Source of the DNA: Verrucomicrobiota bacterium
GTDB lineage: Bacteria > Verrucomicrobiota > Verrucomicrobiia > Opitutales > Opitutaceae
Length of the DNA: 64,000 nt
Reading direction: 5' to 3'
NCBI GenBank assembly: GCA_023416735.1
Contig: JAEZGX010000038.1
Coordinates: 62,001-126,000 of the forward strand
Shown here: piece after piece, positions 27,540-36,590 of the stretch
How the letters are laid out: each line of letters opens with the position of its first letter
Position numbering within the stretch: the stretch's first letter is position 1
Made by a program: the position numbers and the translations under genes
The notes under the pieces: generated by a model
Databases searched by the model: none
Told to the model about the DNA's origin: nothing
Seen by the model: the letters and a program-made list of their open reading frames with translations, nothing else

Positions 27540-29708
27540 ATGCCGATCGCCGATCCTCCTTTGAAGCCGGTCCCTCATGTCACCGGCGCCCGCGACGAAG
27601 ATTCGGTCGTGGAACGTCGCACGATCCGCGACTACTACATCATCCTGCGCGAACGTCTCTGGATCGCGCTCCCGCTCGCGCTCCTCGTCGCCGTCCCCAT
27701 GGGCTATTTCAAAGCCCGCGAAACGCCGATGTATGCCAGCACGGCGACGATGCAGTTCGAGAAGCCCGAAACCGTCGTCACCTCCCAGGCCGTCATCGAT
27801 CCCGCCGTTCGCAGCGAAATCGAACTCAACACCAACATCCAGATCCTTAACTCCGGCCGCCTCCGCAGCCGCGTCATCGAATCTTTCACCCCCGACGAGG
27901 TGAAGATTCTCCAGCGCCCGTTCCTTCGGGATCTCCCGCCCGGCACGCCGCCCCCGACCGCGGCCGGCGCCCTCGGCTCGGTTTCCATCGAGCCCGCGCG
28001 CAACAGCCTTCTCATCGGCATCACCGCCCGCCATCCCGATCCCGAAGCGGCCGCCCTCATCGCCAACCGCTACGTGCGCGAGTTCATGAATTTTCTCATC
28101 GAGCGCATCGGCGGCGTGAACGAGAGCGCCGTCGAATTCCTCAAGACGCGCGCCGAGCAGCTCCGCAAGGAATCCGAGGAGGCCGAACAGCGCCTCAACG
28201 CCTACATGAAGGCGCACAACCTCGTCTCCCTCGACAAATCCAAGGACATCGTCGGCGACCGCCTCAAAACCATCAGCGGCACGCTGACCAACGCCCAACT
28301 CGTTCGCCTCAACTTCGAGAACCAGCAAAACCTCGTCGAAACCTACCGCCGCGAGGGCCGCAACCTCGTCGAGATCCAATACATCGCCAACCACGGCACC
28401 GTCCCGTCCCTGAATACACAGCTCGCGAGCCTCCTCCAAAGCCAGGTCGTCCTTTCCGAGCGTTACTTCGAGCGCCACCCCAAGATGGTCGATCTCGCCA
28501 ACCAGATCGCGATCGTCCGCGAGCAACTAGCCAAAGCGATCGACCTCGCCATCGCCGATCTCACCACCCGGCTCAACGAGGCCCGCGAATCCGAAAAATC
28601 CCTCCAGATCGAGTTCGCCAAAGCCGAACAGGATTCCCTTCAACTCGGCGACATCTCCATCGAATACCGCTCGCTCGAGAGCAACGCTCAGATCGCCAAG
28701 TCGAATTACCTCCAGATCCTCGACCGCCTCAGCCAGACGACCACCACCAAGAATCTCGAAAAGATTCCGCTCCACTTGCTCGATCGCGCGGTCCCGCCGG
28801 GCGCACCCTACTCGCCCAACATCCGCGGCATCATCCGCAGCTGCGTCGGCATCGGCGTTCTCGTTTTCTTCGGCGTCGCGATCGGCCTGAGCTTCATCGA
28901 CGACCGCATCAAAAGCGCCTGGGACGTCGAATCCTTCATCGGCGCCAATCTCCTCGGCATCATTCCCGATCTCTCCGCGATGAAGGACGACGAGAAATAC
29001 TCGCTCCTCGTCGGCAACAAACAGGCTCCAGGAGTCGAGGCGTTCCTCAGCGTTTACAGCTCCGTCAAGATCCACTCCAAACTCGATTTCCCCAAATCGA
29101 TCCTCGTCACCTCCACCATTCCCGGCGAAGGCAAGACGCTCATCTCCTGCAATCTCGCCGGCAGCTTCGCCCGCCACGGCAAGAACACGCTGCTCATCGA
29201 CTGCGATCTCCGCCGCCCGATGCTGCATCGCCATTTCAAACAGCAAAACACCACCGGTCTCATCACGTGGTTCGAAAACGGCGCGCCGCTCGACAGTGAA
29301 CTGGCCACGAATCCCGCCTTGGGCATCATCAAGATCAGCGACAATCTCTCGCTGCTCTGCTCCGGCGGCCGTTCGAAAACTCCCACCGAGGTCCTCGAAA
29401 ATCCGCTCTTCGCCCAACTGCTCGAAAAGCTGAAGCGCGAATACGATCTCGTCATGATCGACTCGCCCCCGCTCGGCGCCGTCACCGACAGCCTTCTGAT
29501 CGCCGAGCGCACTGATGAGGTCATCTACGTCTGCCGCTTCAACCGCGCCTTCCGCAAACACATTCGCCTCTACATGAAGGCGCTCCGCAACGGCAAGAAC
29601 GAGGTCCTCGGCATCGTCCTCAACGGCCTCTCGCCGCGGCGCATCGAATACTACTCCAACTATCGCTACTACCGGAGCTACAAGAAATACTACGGCTCGC
29701 AGTCTTAG
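27540..29708 (+). CDS. Wzc-like polysaccharide co-polymerase / BY-kinase
   Basis: A 722-residue inner-membrane protein. An N-terminal Wzz domain with membrane segment (LPLALLVAVPMGYF) leads to a long periplasmic coiled-coil region (about 190-440), a second membrane segment (SCVGIGVLVFFGVAIGLSFI) and a cytoplasmic BY-kinase domain. The Walker A is STIPGEGKTLIS (Lys532), Walker A' LLIDCDLRRP, Walker B DLVMIDSPPLGAVTD. The tail is a Tyr cluster (IEYYSNYRYYRSYKKYYG) for autophosphorylation. It controls chain length and export. ATG at 27540 is chosen; the open frame before it runs inside the previous gene. Confidence 0.93.
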   Translation: MPIADPPLKPVPHVTGARDEDSVVERRTIRDYYIILRERLWIALPLALLVAVPMGYFKARETPMYASTATMQFEKPETVVTSQAVIDPAVRSEIELNTNIQILNSGRLRSRVIESFTPDEVKILQRPFLRDLPPGTPPPTAAGALGSVSIEPARNSLLIGITARHPDPEAAALIANRYVREFMNFLIERIGGVNESAVEFLKTRAEQLRKESEEAEQRLNAYMKAHNLVSLDKSKDIVGDRLKTISGTLTNAQLVRLNFENQQNLVETYRREGRNLVEIQYIANHGTVPSLNTQLASLLQSQVVLSERYFERHPKMVDLANQIAIVREQLAKAIDLAIADLTTRLNEARESEKSLQIEFAKAEQDSLQLGDISIEYRSLESNAQIAKSNYLQILDRLSQTTTTKNLEKIPLHLLDRAVPPGAPYSPNIRGIIRSCVGIGVLVFFGVAIGLSFIDDRIKSAWDVESFIGANLLGIIPDLSAMKDDEKYSLLVGNKQAPGVEAFLSVYSSVKIHSKLDFPKSILVTSTIPGEGKTLISCNLAGSFARHGKNTLLIDCDLRRPMLHRHFKQQNTTGLITWFENGAPLDSELATNPALGIIKISDNLSLLCSGGRSKTPTEVLENPLFAQLLEKLKREYDLVMIDSPPLGAVTDSLLIAERTDEVIYVCRFNRAFRKHIRLYMKALRNGKNEVLGIVLNGLSPRRIEYYSNYRYYRSYKKYYGSQS

Positions 29709-29738
29709 CGCGCGCCCCAAGGGGGGACTAGGCGGGAG

Positions 29739-29812
29739 CGAGCAAGGAGCAGGAGTCCATCTTACAGGTCCTCGCGCTTTTTTCCTTCTCCCTGCTCCTT
29801 TCTCCCTGCTCC
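29739..29812. repeat. purine/pyrimidine phrase-like repeats in intergenic region
   Basis: TTCTCCCTGCTCC occurs twice with a 14-base period (29786 and 29800), and the upstream GAGCAAGGAGCAGGAG resembles its reverse complement. A related tract forms the first codons of the dus gene at 31289-31320. The 113-base gap holds no gene. Confidence 0.6.
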
Positions 29813-29821
29813 CTTTCGTCT

Positions 29822-30667
29822 GTGCCGCTCTCTGCGTTTCTCCCGCCGAACTTCGACCCGCGCCGCCCTCTCGCCCTCATCGCTGGCCAGGGACTTTACC
29901 CGCAACTCGTCGCCGCCGCCGCTCGCCGCGCCGGGATCACCGTCAAACTCATCGCGTTCGACGAAGAAACGCGTCCCGATCTCATCACCACCTTTCCCGA
30001 CTCCGACCGCCGCACGCTGCTCGTCGGACAACTCGGCAAGATGCTGAAAACACTGCGCGAATTCGACGCCGGCTACGCGCTCATGGCCGGACAAATCTCG
30101 CCGCGGCGTCTCTTCAAAGGCCTTCACCCCGATCTCAAAGCCATTCGCATCCTCGCCTCGCTGAAACGCCGCAACGCCGAAACCATCTTCGGCGCCATCG
30201 CCGCCGAAATCGAAGCGCTCGGTATCACGTTGCTCGACGCGCGCGCTTTCCTCGACGACCAGCTCGCCACATCCGGCGGCATGACCGGCCGTTCGTTCCC
30301 CATCGAACGCGACTACATCGATCACGGCATTCACATCGCCCGCGAGTGCGCGCGTCTCGACATCGGCCAGGGCTGCGTGGTCCGCAAGGGCACCGTCCTC
30401 GCCGTCGAAGCCTACGAGGGCACCGACGAAATGCTCCGCCGCGCCGGCGCATTCAAAACCGACGGCGCGCTTTTCGTGAAAACCGTCAAAGCCAACCAAG
30501 ACTACCGCTTCGACGTCCCTTGCTTCGGCCTGCGCACTCTCGAGGTCATGCGCGAAGCCGGCCTCGCCGCCGCCGCTCTCGAAACCAATCGCGTTCTCGT
30601 CCTCGACCGCCCCGCCGTCCTCGCCCAAGCCAAAACCTGGGGCATCCATCTCCTCGGCTTCGAATAA
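29822..30667 (+). CDS. lpxI: UDP-2,3-diacylglucosamine pyrophosphatase LpxI
   Basis: A 281-residue LpxI-family protein. The N-terminal domain starts PLALIAGQGLYPQLVAAAA; the C-terminal catalytic domain includes GQGCVVRKGTVLAVEAYEGTD and the conserved ALFVKTVKANQDYRFDVPCF. LpxI hydrolyses UDP-2,3-diacylglucosamine to lipid X in lipid A synthesis and replaces LpxH in many non-enteric bacteria. Start is GTG at 29822. Indicates a Gram-negative-type outer membrane with lipopolysaccharide. Confidence 0.93.
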   Translation: MPLSAFLPPNFDPRRPLALIAGQGLYPQLVAAAARRAGITVKLIAFDEETRPDLITTFPDSDRRTLLVGQLGKMLKTLREFDAGYALMAGQISPRRLFKGLHPDLKAIRILASLKRRNAETIFGAIAAEIEALGITLLDARAFLDDQLATSGGMTGRSFPIERDYIDHGIHIARECARLDIGQGCVVRKGTVLAVEAYEGTDEMLRRAGAFKTDGALFVKTVKANQDYRFDVPCFGLRTLEVMREAGLAAAALETNRVLVLDRPAVLAQAKTWGIHLLGFE

Positions 30668-30759
30668 CGAATTTTCGCGAAACGCGCCGCTTCGTCGGAG
30701 CCACGCGGGCGTCCGCCCCTCGACTTGCGCTTTCGGCCCCTCGCGCCCATTTCTTCCTC

Positions 30760-31230
30760 ATGCAGAATGATGCCGTCCCGGTTTCCGTCAAAGGCGTGAT
30801 GCCCACCGCCAACGGCTGTGCCGTCTTCCTCGGAAACGACGAGAAAACGTTTGTCATCTACGTCGACCACTCCGTCGGCAATGCCATCCAGATGACCCTC
30901 AACGGCGTCAAAAAAGATCGTCCGCTCACGCACGATCTCATCGGCAGCATCCTTCTCGGACTCGGTGCGCAGCTCGATCACATCATCGTCAACGATGCCC
31001 GCGAAGGCACCTTCTTCGCCCGCATCCTCCTCCGCATGGAGAACGAACTCGGCAAAAAGATCGTCGAAATCGACGCCCGCCCGAGCGACTCCATCGTCCT
31101 CTCGCTTCAGCAAAAGCGTCCCATCTTCGTCGCGCGCACCGTCCTCGATTCCGCCGAAGACATGACCGAAATCCTCGATCGCGTCCGCCAACAACAAGCC
31201 GAGGAATCCGACGAGGAAGAACAGCCCTGA
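30760..31230 (+). CDS. bifunctional nuclease family protein (DUF151)
   Basis: A 156-residue protein with the DUF151/BFN fold: FVIYVDHSVGNAIQMTLNG, RPLTHDLIGSILLGLGAQL, VEIDARPSDSIVLSLQQK. The RPSDxIxLA-like segment is a family hallmark. Some members have been described as nucleases, but the role of bacterial members is poorly known. The tail is acidic (EESDEEEQ). ATG at 30760 is chosen over the long open frame upstream, which is the shadow of lpxI. Confidence 0.88.
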   Translation: MQNDAVPVSVKGVMPTANGCAVFLGNDEKTFVIYVDHSVGNAIQMTLNGVKKDRPLTHDLIGSILLGLGAQLDHIIVNDAREGTFFARILLRMENELGKKIVEIDARPSDSIVLSLQQKRPIFVARTVLDSAEDMTEILDRVRQQQAEESDEEEQP

Positions 31231-31280
31231 GTCCTTCTCAGGTCGCGGCGAACACCAGCGCGCCGCTCGTCCCTCCTGCA

Positions 31281-32378
31281 ATGGCTTCATCCTTGCTCCC
31301 CGCTCCTTGCTCTCTCCCCGCCCCGGCGCAGCCCGGGCTTCCGCTCACGGCGCTCGCCCCGATGCAGGACGTCACCGACCTCGCCTTCATGCGCGTGATC
31401 GCACATTACGGCGCACCCGATTACTTCTTCACCGAGTTCCTTCGCGTCCACGCCCAATCGCGCCCCGAGAAACACATCCTCCGCTCGATCGACGAAAACA
31501 CCACCGGTCGCCCGATCTTCGCCCAGCTCATCGGTGAAGACTTGCACCATCTTTCCCGCACCGCCGTCGAACTTCTTCAGCATCCCGTCGCAGGCATCGA
31601 CCTCAACCTCGGTTGTCCCGCGCCCAAGGTTTACAAGAAAAACGTCGGCGGCGGGCTCCTCCGCGATCTCGACCGCGTCGATCAAATCCTCGCCACGCTT
31701 CGCGCCGCCGTTCCCGGCCTTTTCACCGTCAAGGTGCGTATCGGTTTCGACGATACCTCTCCTTTCGAGCGTCTCCTCGACCTCGTCAACACTCACCGTG
31801 TCGACCTCCTCAGCGTCCACGGCCGCACCGTGAAGGAAATGTATCGCAGCGAGGTCCACTACGATTTCATCGCCCGCGCCGTCGAACGTGTCCGCTGCCC
31901 CGTCCTCGCCAACGGCAACATCCTCTCCGCTCCGCGCGCTGCCGCGGTCCTCGCCCAAACGCGCGCCGCCGGCGTCATGATCGGCCGCCACGCGATCCGC
32001 AATCCGTGGATCTTCCGCCAGTGCCGCGAGCAATTCTCCCATTCGCCCGTCTTCGCCCCCACGCTCGCCGATGTCCGCGGCTACATCGAACACCTTTACC
32101 GCGAAACTCAAACATCCGGCATTCCCGAGCGCTTTCACGTCAACAAGATGAAGAAATACCTCAACTTCGTTGGCCAGTCCGTCGATCCGTCCGGCGCCTT
32201 CCTTCACGACATGCGCCGCGCCGAATCCGAATCCCAACTCTTCGCCGTCTGCGATCGCCATCTTCTCGCGGATCCCGCCCGCGCCTTCGCTCCCGAGCCC
32301 TACCCCGGCGTGATCGCCCGCCCCAACTGCGAGTCCCCCACCGCCGACAGCTGCTCTCTCGAAACCATCACCGCGTGA
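31281..32378 (+). CDS. tRNA-dihydrouridine synthase
   Basis: A 365-residue FMN-dependent Dus-family protein. The TIM barrel starts at LTALAPMQDVTDLAFMRV, followed by DLNLGCPAPKVYKKNVGGGL with the catalytic Cys, SVHGRTVKEMY with the flavin contact, and PVLANGNILS / GVMIGRHAIRNPW. It reduces uridines in the tRNA D-loop. The first 18 residues (ASSLLPAPCSLPAPAQP) are low-complexity and are coded by a phrase-like repeat, so the ATG at 31281 may sit in repeat-derived DNA. No other ATG before the barrel fits. Confidence 0.92.
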   Translation: MASSLLPAPCSLPAPAQPGLPLTALAPMQDVTDLAFMRVIAHYGAPDYFFTEFLRVHAQSRPEKHILRSIDENTTGRPIFAQLIGEDLHHLSRTAVELLQHPVAGIDLNLGCPAPKVYKKNVGGGLLRDLDRVDQILATLRAAVPGLFTVKVRIGFDDTSPFERLLDLVNTHRVDLLSVHGRTVKEMYRSEVHYDFIARAVERVRCPVLANGNILSAPRAAAVLAQTRAAGVMIGRHAIRNPWIFRQCREQFSHSPVFAPTLADVRGYIEHLYRETQTSGIPERFHVNKMKKYLNFVGQSVDPSGAFLHDMRRAESESQLFAVCDRHLLADPARAFAPEPYPGVIARPNCESPTADSCSLETITA

Positions 32379-32411
32379 TCCCCATCCTCGCAATCTATAC
32401 GATCCCCGTGG

Positions 32412-32433
32412 CAGCACGCCTCCGCGCGTGCTG
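32412..32433. repeat. REP-like hairpin
   Basis: CAGCACGC / GCGTGCTG around a 6-base loop, in the gap between convergent dus and the sufT-like gene. No T-run follows. It is similar in form to the other GC hairpins in the window, but the stem sequence differs. Confidence 0.5.
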
Positions 32434-32506
32434 ACTCAAACGCGTCAGAGTCTGAACTTCGCGTATCTTCGCGTTCTTGGCGGTTTCACTGCAGGCTTGG
32501 ACTACT

Positions 32507-33043
32507 TCACTCGAGCCCCAACGCCAACCGCCCTTCCTTCGAAATCATCTGCGGATTCCACACCGGATCCCACACGATGTGCACCTTCGCTTCCTCCACC
32601 TGCGGCAGCGTCGAGATCTTTTGCCGAGCATCTTCGGCAATCACCGGCCCCATGCCGCACCCCGGCGCCGTCAACGTCATCTTCACGTCCACCCGATAGC
32701 CGCCGCTTTCCGTCTTCTCGCTCGCGAGATCATACACGAGGCCGAGATCCACGATGTTCACCGGAATCTCCGGATCGAAACAGGTCTTCAACATCTCCCA
32801 CACCGCGTTCTCGCTGAACTCGCCCGGCGCCACTTTCGCCGTCGCCTCAGCCACGGGCACATAACCCGCAATCGCGTCCGCATCCGAATTCGCGATACGA
32901 AACAGCCCGCGATCCGTCCGCACCGTCACGTTTCCGCCCAGCGTCTGGGTGATGAAGACTTCCGTGCCCGCGGTGAGCGTCACGCTCTCGCCCGCCGGAA
33001 TCACGGTCGCCGGGACGTCTCTCGAAAGGGTGTGATTGGACAT
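32507..33043 (-). CDS. SufT-like Fe-S cluster assembly protein (DUF59/MIP18 domain)
   Basis: A 178-residue protein. The C-terminal DUF59 domain has MLKTCFDPEIPVNIVDLGLV and TLTAPGCGMGPVI, whose Cys residues are conserved in this family. The N-terminal part (PAGESVTLTAGTEVFITQTL) fits the extended SufT type rather than the short MIP18 type. SufT helps mature Fe-S proteins in the cytoplasm. ATG at 33043 is the start; the longer open frame is a shadow of sppA. No suf genes are adjacent, so the symbol is left out. Confidence 0.85.
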   Translation of the reverse strand: MSNHTLSRDVPATVIPAGESVTLTAGTEVFITQTLGGNVTVRTDRGLFRIANSDADAIAGYVPVAEATAKVAPGEFSENAVWEMLKTCFDPEIPVNIVDLGLVYDLASEKTESGGYRVDVKMTLTAPGCGMGPVIAEDARQKISTLPQVEEAKVHIVWDPVWNPQMISKEGRLALGLE

Positions 33044-33069
33044 AAATGATGAATCGTTCCTTCGCCCGT

Positions 33070-34884
33070 TTACTGCACGTTTAAATTGATCGGCAAACGC
33101 GCATACAACCCGCGCGCATCGTTGAAGCTCCGCAGCACTTTCAACTCCTCCTCCAACCGCTGCGCCACCTGTCCCGCGATTCCCGGCGCGCGCGCGCTGT
33201 TCGGCACGTAACGCTGCAGCGCTTCCTGCAACGCTTCCGCAAACTCTTTCTTCCGCGGATACTCCACCAGCCGGTAGCTCTTCAATCCCGCTGCACCCGC
33301 CGCATACTTGATCGCCGCTTCCAAACCGCCGATCTCGTCGACCAGCCCGAGGTTCTTCGCCTCGAGTCCCGACCACACGCGGCCTTGCGCAATCTCTTCG
33401 ACAAACGCCCGCTCCAGCCCCCGTCCATCCACCACGCGATCGATGAACTCCCCGTAAATGCGGTCCACCAACCGCTGAAACACCGCCATCTCTTCCGGCG
33501 TTTTCGGGCGCGTGATCGTCAACATGTCCGCGAGTTTCCCCGTTTTCACCACGTCGAAGGTCAGGCCGAAATCGTTCGCGAGTTTCTGCACGTCAAACTG
33601 CACGCCAAACACCCCGATCGATCCCGTGATCGTCGTCGGCTCCGCAAAAATCCGATCGCCATGCGTCGCAATCCAATACCCGCCTGACGCCGCATACGAA
33701 CCCATCGACACGATCACCGGCTTCACTTCAGTCGCGAGCCGCACTTCGCGTTGAATCGCTTCCGACGACGAGGCCGTTCCACCAGGACTATTCACGCGCA
33801 ACACGATCGCCTTCACGTTGTCGTCCTCGCGCAGCCGCCGCAGTTCGCGCGCAAAACGCGTCCCGCCGATCTCGCCTGGCTCCGAACCTTCGCCGTCCAC
33901 GAGATCGCCTTCCGCATACACCACCGCAATCCGACCGGATCCCGTCAGCTCCTGTCCTTCGATCTTGATCGGCGCCGGCAACACATCTTTCGCGATCCGC
34001 GAATAATCCGCGATCGTGATCTGTTTGAAAGTCTCCCCGTCGTCGCTGTCACCCGTCAGCTCGCGCATGCTCGCGATCACTTCATCTCGGTAAGCCACGC
34101 GATCCACCAGCTTCGCCTCGAGCGCCGCGTGCGGATGAATGATGCCTTCGCTGTCCACCGCCGCCTGCACGCTCGTCACATTCAACTGCCGCGATCCCGC
34201 CATGTCGCTCGCCAGGTCCGACCACAAATCGTTCAACAGCTTCTGCATCTGCTCGCGGCTCTCCGGACTCATGTTCTCGCGCGTAAACGGCTCGATCGCC
34301 GACTTGTATTTCCCCACGCGCGTCACTTGCACGCCGATGCCATACTTCTCGAACGCATTCGCCAGAAACATCGGCTGCGTCGAAAGCCCCGGCATCAAAA
34401 TCAACCCGTAAGGATCGATCGTCAGCTCATCCGCCGCGGACGCGAGATAGTAGTTCTTCGTCGTCGCATACGTCAGATACGCCTTCACCGGTTTGCCCGA
34501 TTCCTTGAACCGTTCCAGCGCCGCGCGCACTTCCTTCAGAGTCGCATAACCCGGGCCAAACCCGACCGGCGGAATGTCGCCTTTGATAAACAAACCCGCG
34601 ATCCGGTCATCCGTCGCCGCCGCCCGCAATGTCCGCGTCACCGTCCGCAACTGCAGCGTCGCCGTGCGATCCGCGCTCAACCGAAAATCGAACACCGGCG
34701 GCGCATCCGTGATCGCCGACGAAAGATCGAGCACGAGATAAGACCCGCTCGCCACCGCCGGCGCCGCCTTGTTCCCCATCGCCGCCAGGGCCGCAATAAA
34801 TCCGATAAACAAAACCGCTCCGCCCACCGTGAAGATGATCAGCGCCACCAGCGCTCCGAGCATCGACGTGAAGAAATTTTTCAT
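33070..34884 (-). CDS. sppA: signal peptide peptidase SppA, 67K type
   Basis: A 604-residue membrane-anchored serine protease with an N-terminal membrane segment (LGALVALIIFTVGGAVLFIG) and two tandem S49 domains. The catalytic Lys194 lies in VGKYKSAIEPF of the first domain and Ser400 in MGSYAASGGYW of the second, as in the Escherichia coli enzyme. It degrades signal peptides left in the inner membrane. ATG at 34884. It lies 26 bases upstream of the sufT-like gene and is likely co-transcribed with it. A CGTAGG/CCTACG palindrome (34885-34905) covers the region before the start. Confidence 0.95.
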   Translation of the reverse strand: MKNFFTSMLGALVALIIFTVGGAVLFIGFIAALAAMGNKAAPAVASGSYLVLDLSSAITDAPPVFDFRLSADRTATLQLRTVTRTLRAAATDDRIAGLFIKGDIPPVGFGPGYATLKEVRAALERFKESGKPVKAYLTYATTKNYYLASAADELTIDPYGLILMPGLSTQPMFLANAFEKYGIGVQVTRVGKYKSAIEPFTRENMSPESREQMQKLLNDLWSDLASDMAGSRQLNVTSVQAAVDSEGIIHPHAALEAKLVDRVAYRDEVIASMRELTGDSDDGETFKQITIADYSRIAKDVLPAPIKIEGQELTGSGRIAVVYAEGDLVDGEGSEPGEIGGTRFARELRRLREDDNVKAIVLRVNSPGGTASSSEAIQREVRLATEVKPVIVSMGSYAASGGYWIATHGDRIFAEPTTITGSIGVFGVQFDVQKLANDFGLTFDVVKTGKLADMLTITRPKTPEEMAVFQRLVDRIYGEFIDRVVDGRGLERAFVEEIAQGRVWSGLEAKNLGLVDEIGGLEAAIKYAAGAAGLKSYRLVEYPRKKEFAEALQEALQRYVPNSARAPGIAGQVAQRLEEELKVLRSFNDARGLYARLPINLNVQ

Positions 34885-34905
34885 GCGTAGGCCGCGACCC
34901 TACGC
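34885..34905. repeat. short palindrome in the sppA leader
   Basis: GCGTAGG / CCTACGC around a 7-base loop, directly before the sppA start codon on the minus strand. It could sequester the ribosome-binding region or belong to the GTAG-type hairpins seen elsewhere. Confidence 0.4.
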
Positions 34906-35033
34906 CGTTTCCCTCGTTCCTCCAGTCGAAACACCGGCCGTGTAGCCGGGTGAGCGAGCGACATTGCGGCGCTGCATCGCTCTCCAGCCCGCCAAGCTTG
35001 CCCGTCTTCTCCACTCGCCCATACTCCGCCGCC

Positions 35034-36536
35034 ATGCCGACGACCGAGCAAAAGGATCTTCTCACCACCAATCGAAAGGCGCTCACCATCAATCTCGACG
35101 AGCAGAAATATGGCACGTTCGCCGAGATCGGGGCCGGCCAGGAGGTCGCGCGCATCTTCTTCCAGGCCGGCGGCGCCTCCGGCACCGTCGCCAAAACGAT
35201 TTCCGCCTATGACATGACGTTCAGCGATGCCATCTACGGCAAAGCTCCGCGCTACGTCTCGCGCGAACGTCTCAATCTGATGCTCGACCACGAGTATCAA
35301 CTTCTCCTCGAACGTCTCGCTCCGTCCCGCGGCGATCGCACCACCTTCTTCGTCTTCGCCGACACCGTCGCCGCCCGAAACTATAAAGGCACCAACGAGG
35401 CCCACGGTTGGATGGGCGTCCGCTTTCAAACCGAACCCGGCGGCCCGCCGAGCGAAATCGTCGTGCACGTGCGCATGTGGGACAAAGAAAACGTCCTCCA
35501 GCAGGAAGCTCTCGGCATCGTCGGCGCCAATCTCATCTACGGCGCCTTCTACTACCGCGACGACCCGAAGAAACTCGCCGGTTCGCTCATGGACCACCTC
35601 AGCTACGAGCGCATTGAGGTCGACATGCTCACGTTCAGCGGCCCCGCCTTCAAACACGTCGATAATCGCCTGATCTCCCTCTATCTCGTCCAACTCGGGC
35701 TCACCAATGCCGTCATGTTCGGCGCCCACGGCGAGGTTCTTCAGCCTTCCGAGGTCCTCTACAAAAAAGCCATCCTCGTCGAACGCGGCTCCTTCCGCCC
35801 CGTCACCCACGTCAACGTCGACATGCTCAACTGCGCCACCGCGCAGTTCGTCCAGGAGCCGCTCGTCAAGGGCAAGGAGGTCGTCGTGCTCATGGAGATC
35901 ACCATGAACAACCTCCTCGCCGCCGGCTCCATCGACGCGCAGGACTTCCTCTCGCGCGTCGATCTCCTCGCCGACATCGGCTTCACCGTCCTCATCTCCA
36001 ACTACTCCGAATACTTCCGCCTCACGTCCTACTTCCGTCGATACACCAAGGAGATGATCGGCGTCGCGATGGGCATCAACAACCTCCTCGAGATCTTCAA
36101 CGAGAAATACTACGAGAACCTCGAGGGCGGCATCCTCGAATCCTTCGGCCGGCTCTTCCGCCATTCCGTCAAGCTCTACATCTACCCGATGCGTCAGGAC
36201 GCCTACGGCCACTATCTCGGGACCGGCCAGGCCACCGGCGCTCCCGCCACGACTCCCGCCAACTCCTTCGCCGCGTCTGTTCTGATCACGGCGAAAAACG
36301 TCCAGGTGGTCGACCACCTGCGCAACCTCTACAATCACCTGCTCGAAAACCACTACATCGAGTGTATCGTAGGTTTCGATACGAGCATCCTCCACATTTT
36401 CTCCCGCGACGTCCTTCGCCGCATCAAGGAGAACGATTCCTCCTGGGAGCAGATGGCCCCGCCGTCCGTCGTCGCCGCGATCAAAAAACGCCGCCTCTTC
36501 GGCTACACCCCGCCATCCCTCGCCGCCGCGAGCTAA
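35034..36536 (+). CDS. conserved protein of unknown function, 500 residues
   Basis: A 500-residue soluble protein with no signal peptide or membrane segment. Its N-terminus (LTINLDEQKYGTFAEIGAGQ) and blocks such as FFVFADTVAARNY, EAHGWMGVRFQT, GIVGANLIYGAFYY and VERGSFRPVTHVNVDML look highly constrained, as in a metabolic enzyme. I know such sequences as a widely distributed family, but I cannot assign a reaction. ATG at 35034 is chosen; residues coded from 34950 do not fit. Followed after 54 bases by a DUF4336-like gene. Confidence 0.85.
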   Translation: MPTTEQKDLLTTNRKALTINLDEQKYGTFAEIGAGQEVARIFFQAGGASGTVAKTISAYDMTFSDAIYGKAPRYVSRERLNLMLDHEYQLLLERLAPSRGDRTTFFVFADTVAARNYKGTNEAHGWMGVRFQTEPGGPPSEIVVHVRMWDKENVLQQEALGIVGANLIYGAFYYRDDPKKLAGSLMDHLSYERIEVDMLTFSGPAFKHVDNRLISLYLVQLGLTNAVMFGAHGEVLQPSEVLYKKAILVERGSFRPVTHVNVDMLNCATAQFVQEPLVKGKEVVVLMEITMNNLLAAGSIDAQDFLSRVDLLADIGFTVLISNYSEYFRLTSYFRRYTKEMIGVAMGINNLLEIFNEKYYENLEGGILESFGRLFRHSVKLYIYPMRQDAYGHYLGTGQATGAPATTPANSFAASVLITAKNVQVVDHLRNLYNHLLENHYIECIVGFDTSILHIFSRDVLRRIKENDSSWEQMAPPSVVAAIKKRRLFGYTPPSLAAAS

Positions 36537-36559
36537 GCGAGTTCGATTGGATGATGGAG

Positions 36560-36579
36560 GCGCGGTGCCCTCACCGCGC
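36560..36579. repeat. REP-like hairpin
   Basis: GCGCGGTG / CACCGCGC around CCCT, in the 54-base gap after the conserved 500-residue gene and just before the next start. No T-run. Similar in form to the GC hairpin at 11512-11534. Confidence 0.55.
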
Positions 36580-36590
36580 TTCTCCTCCCC

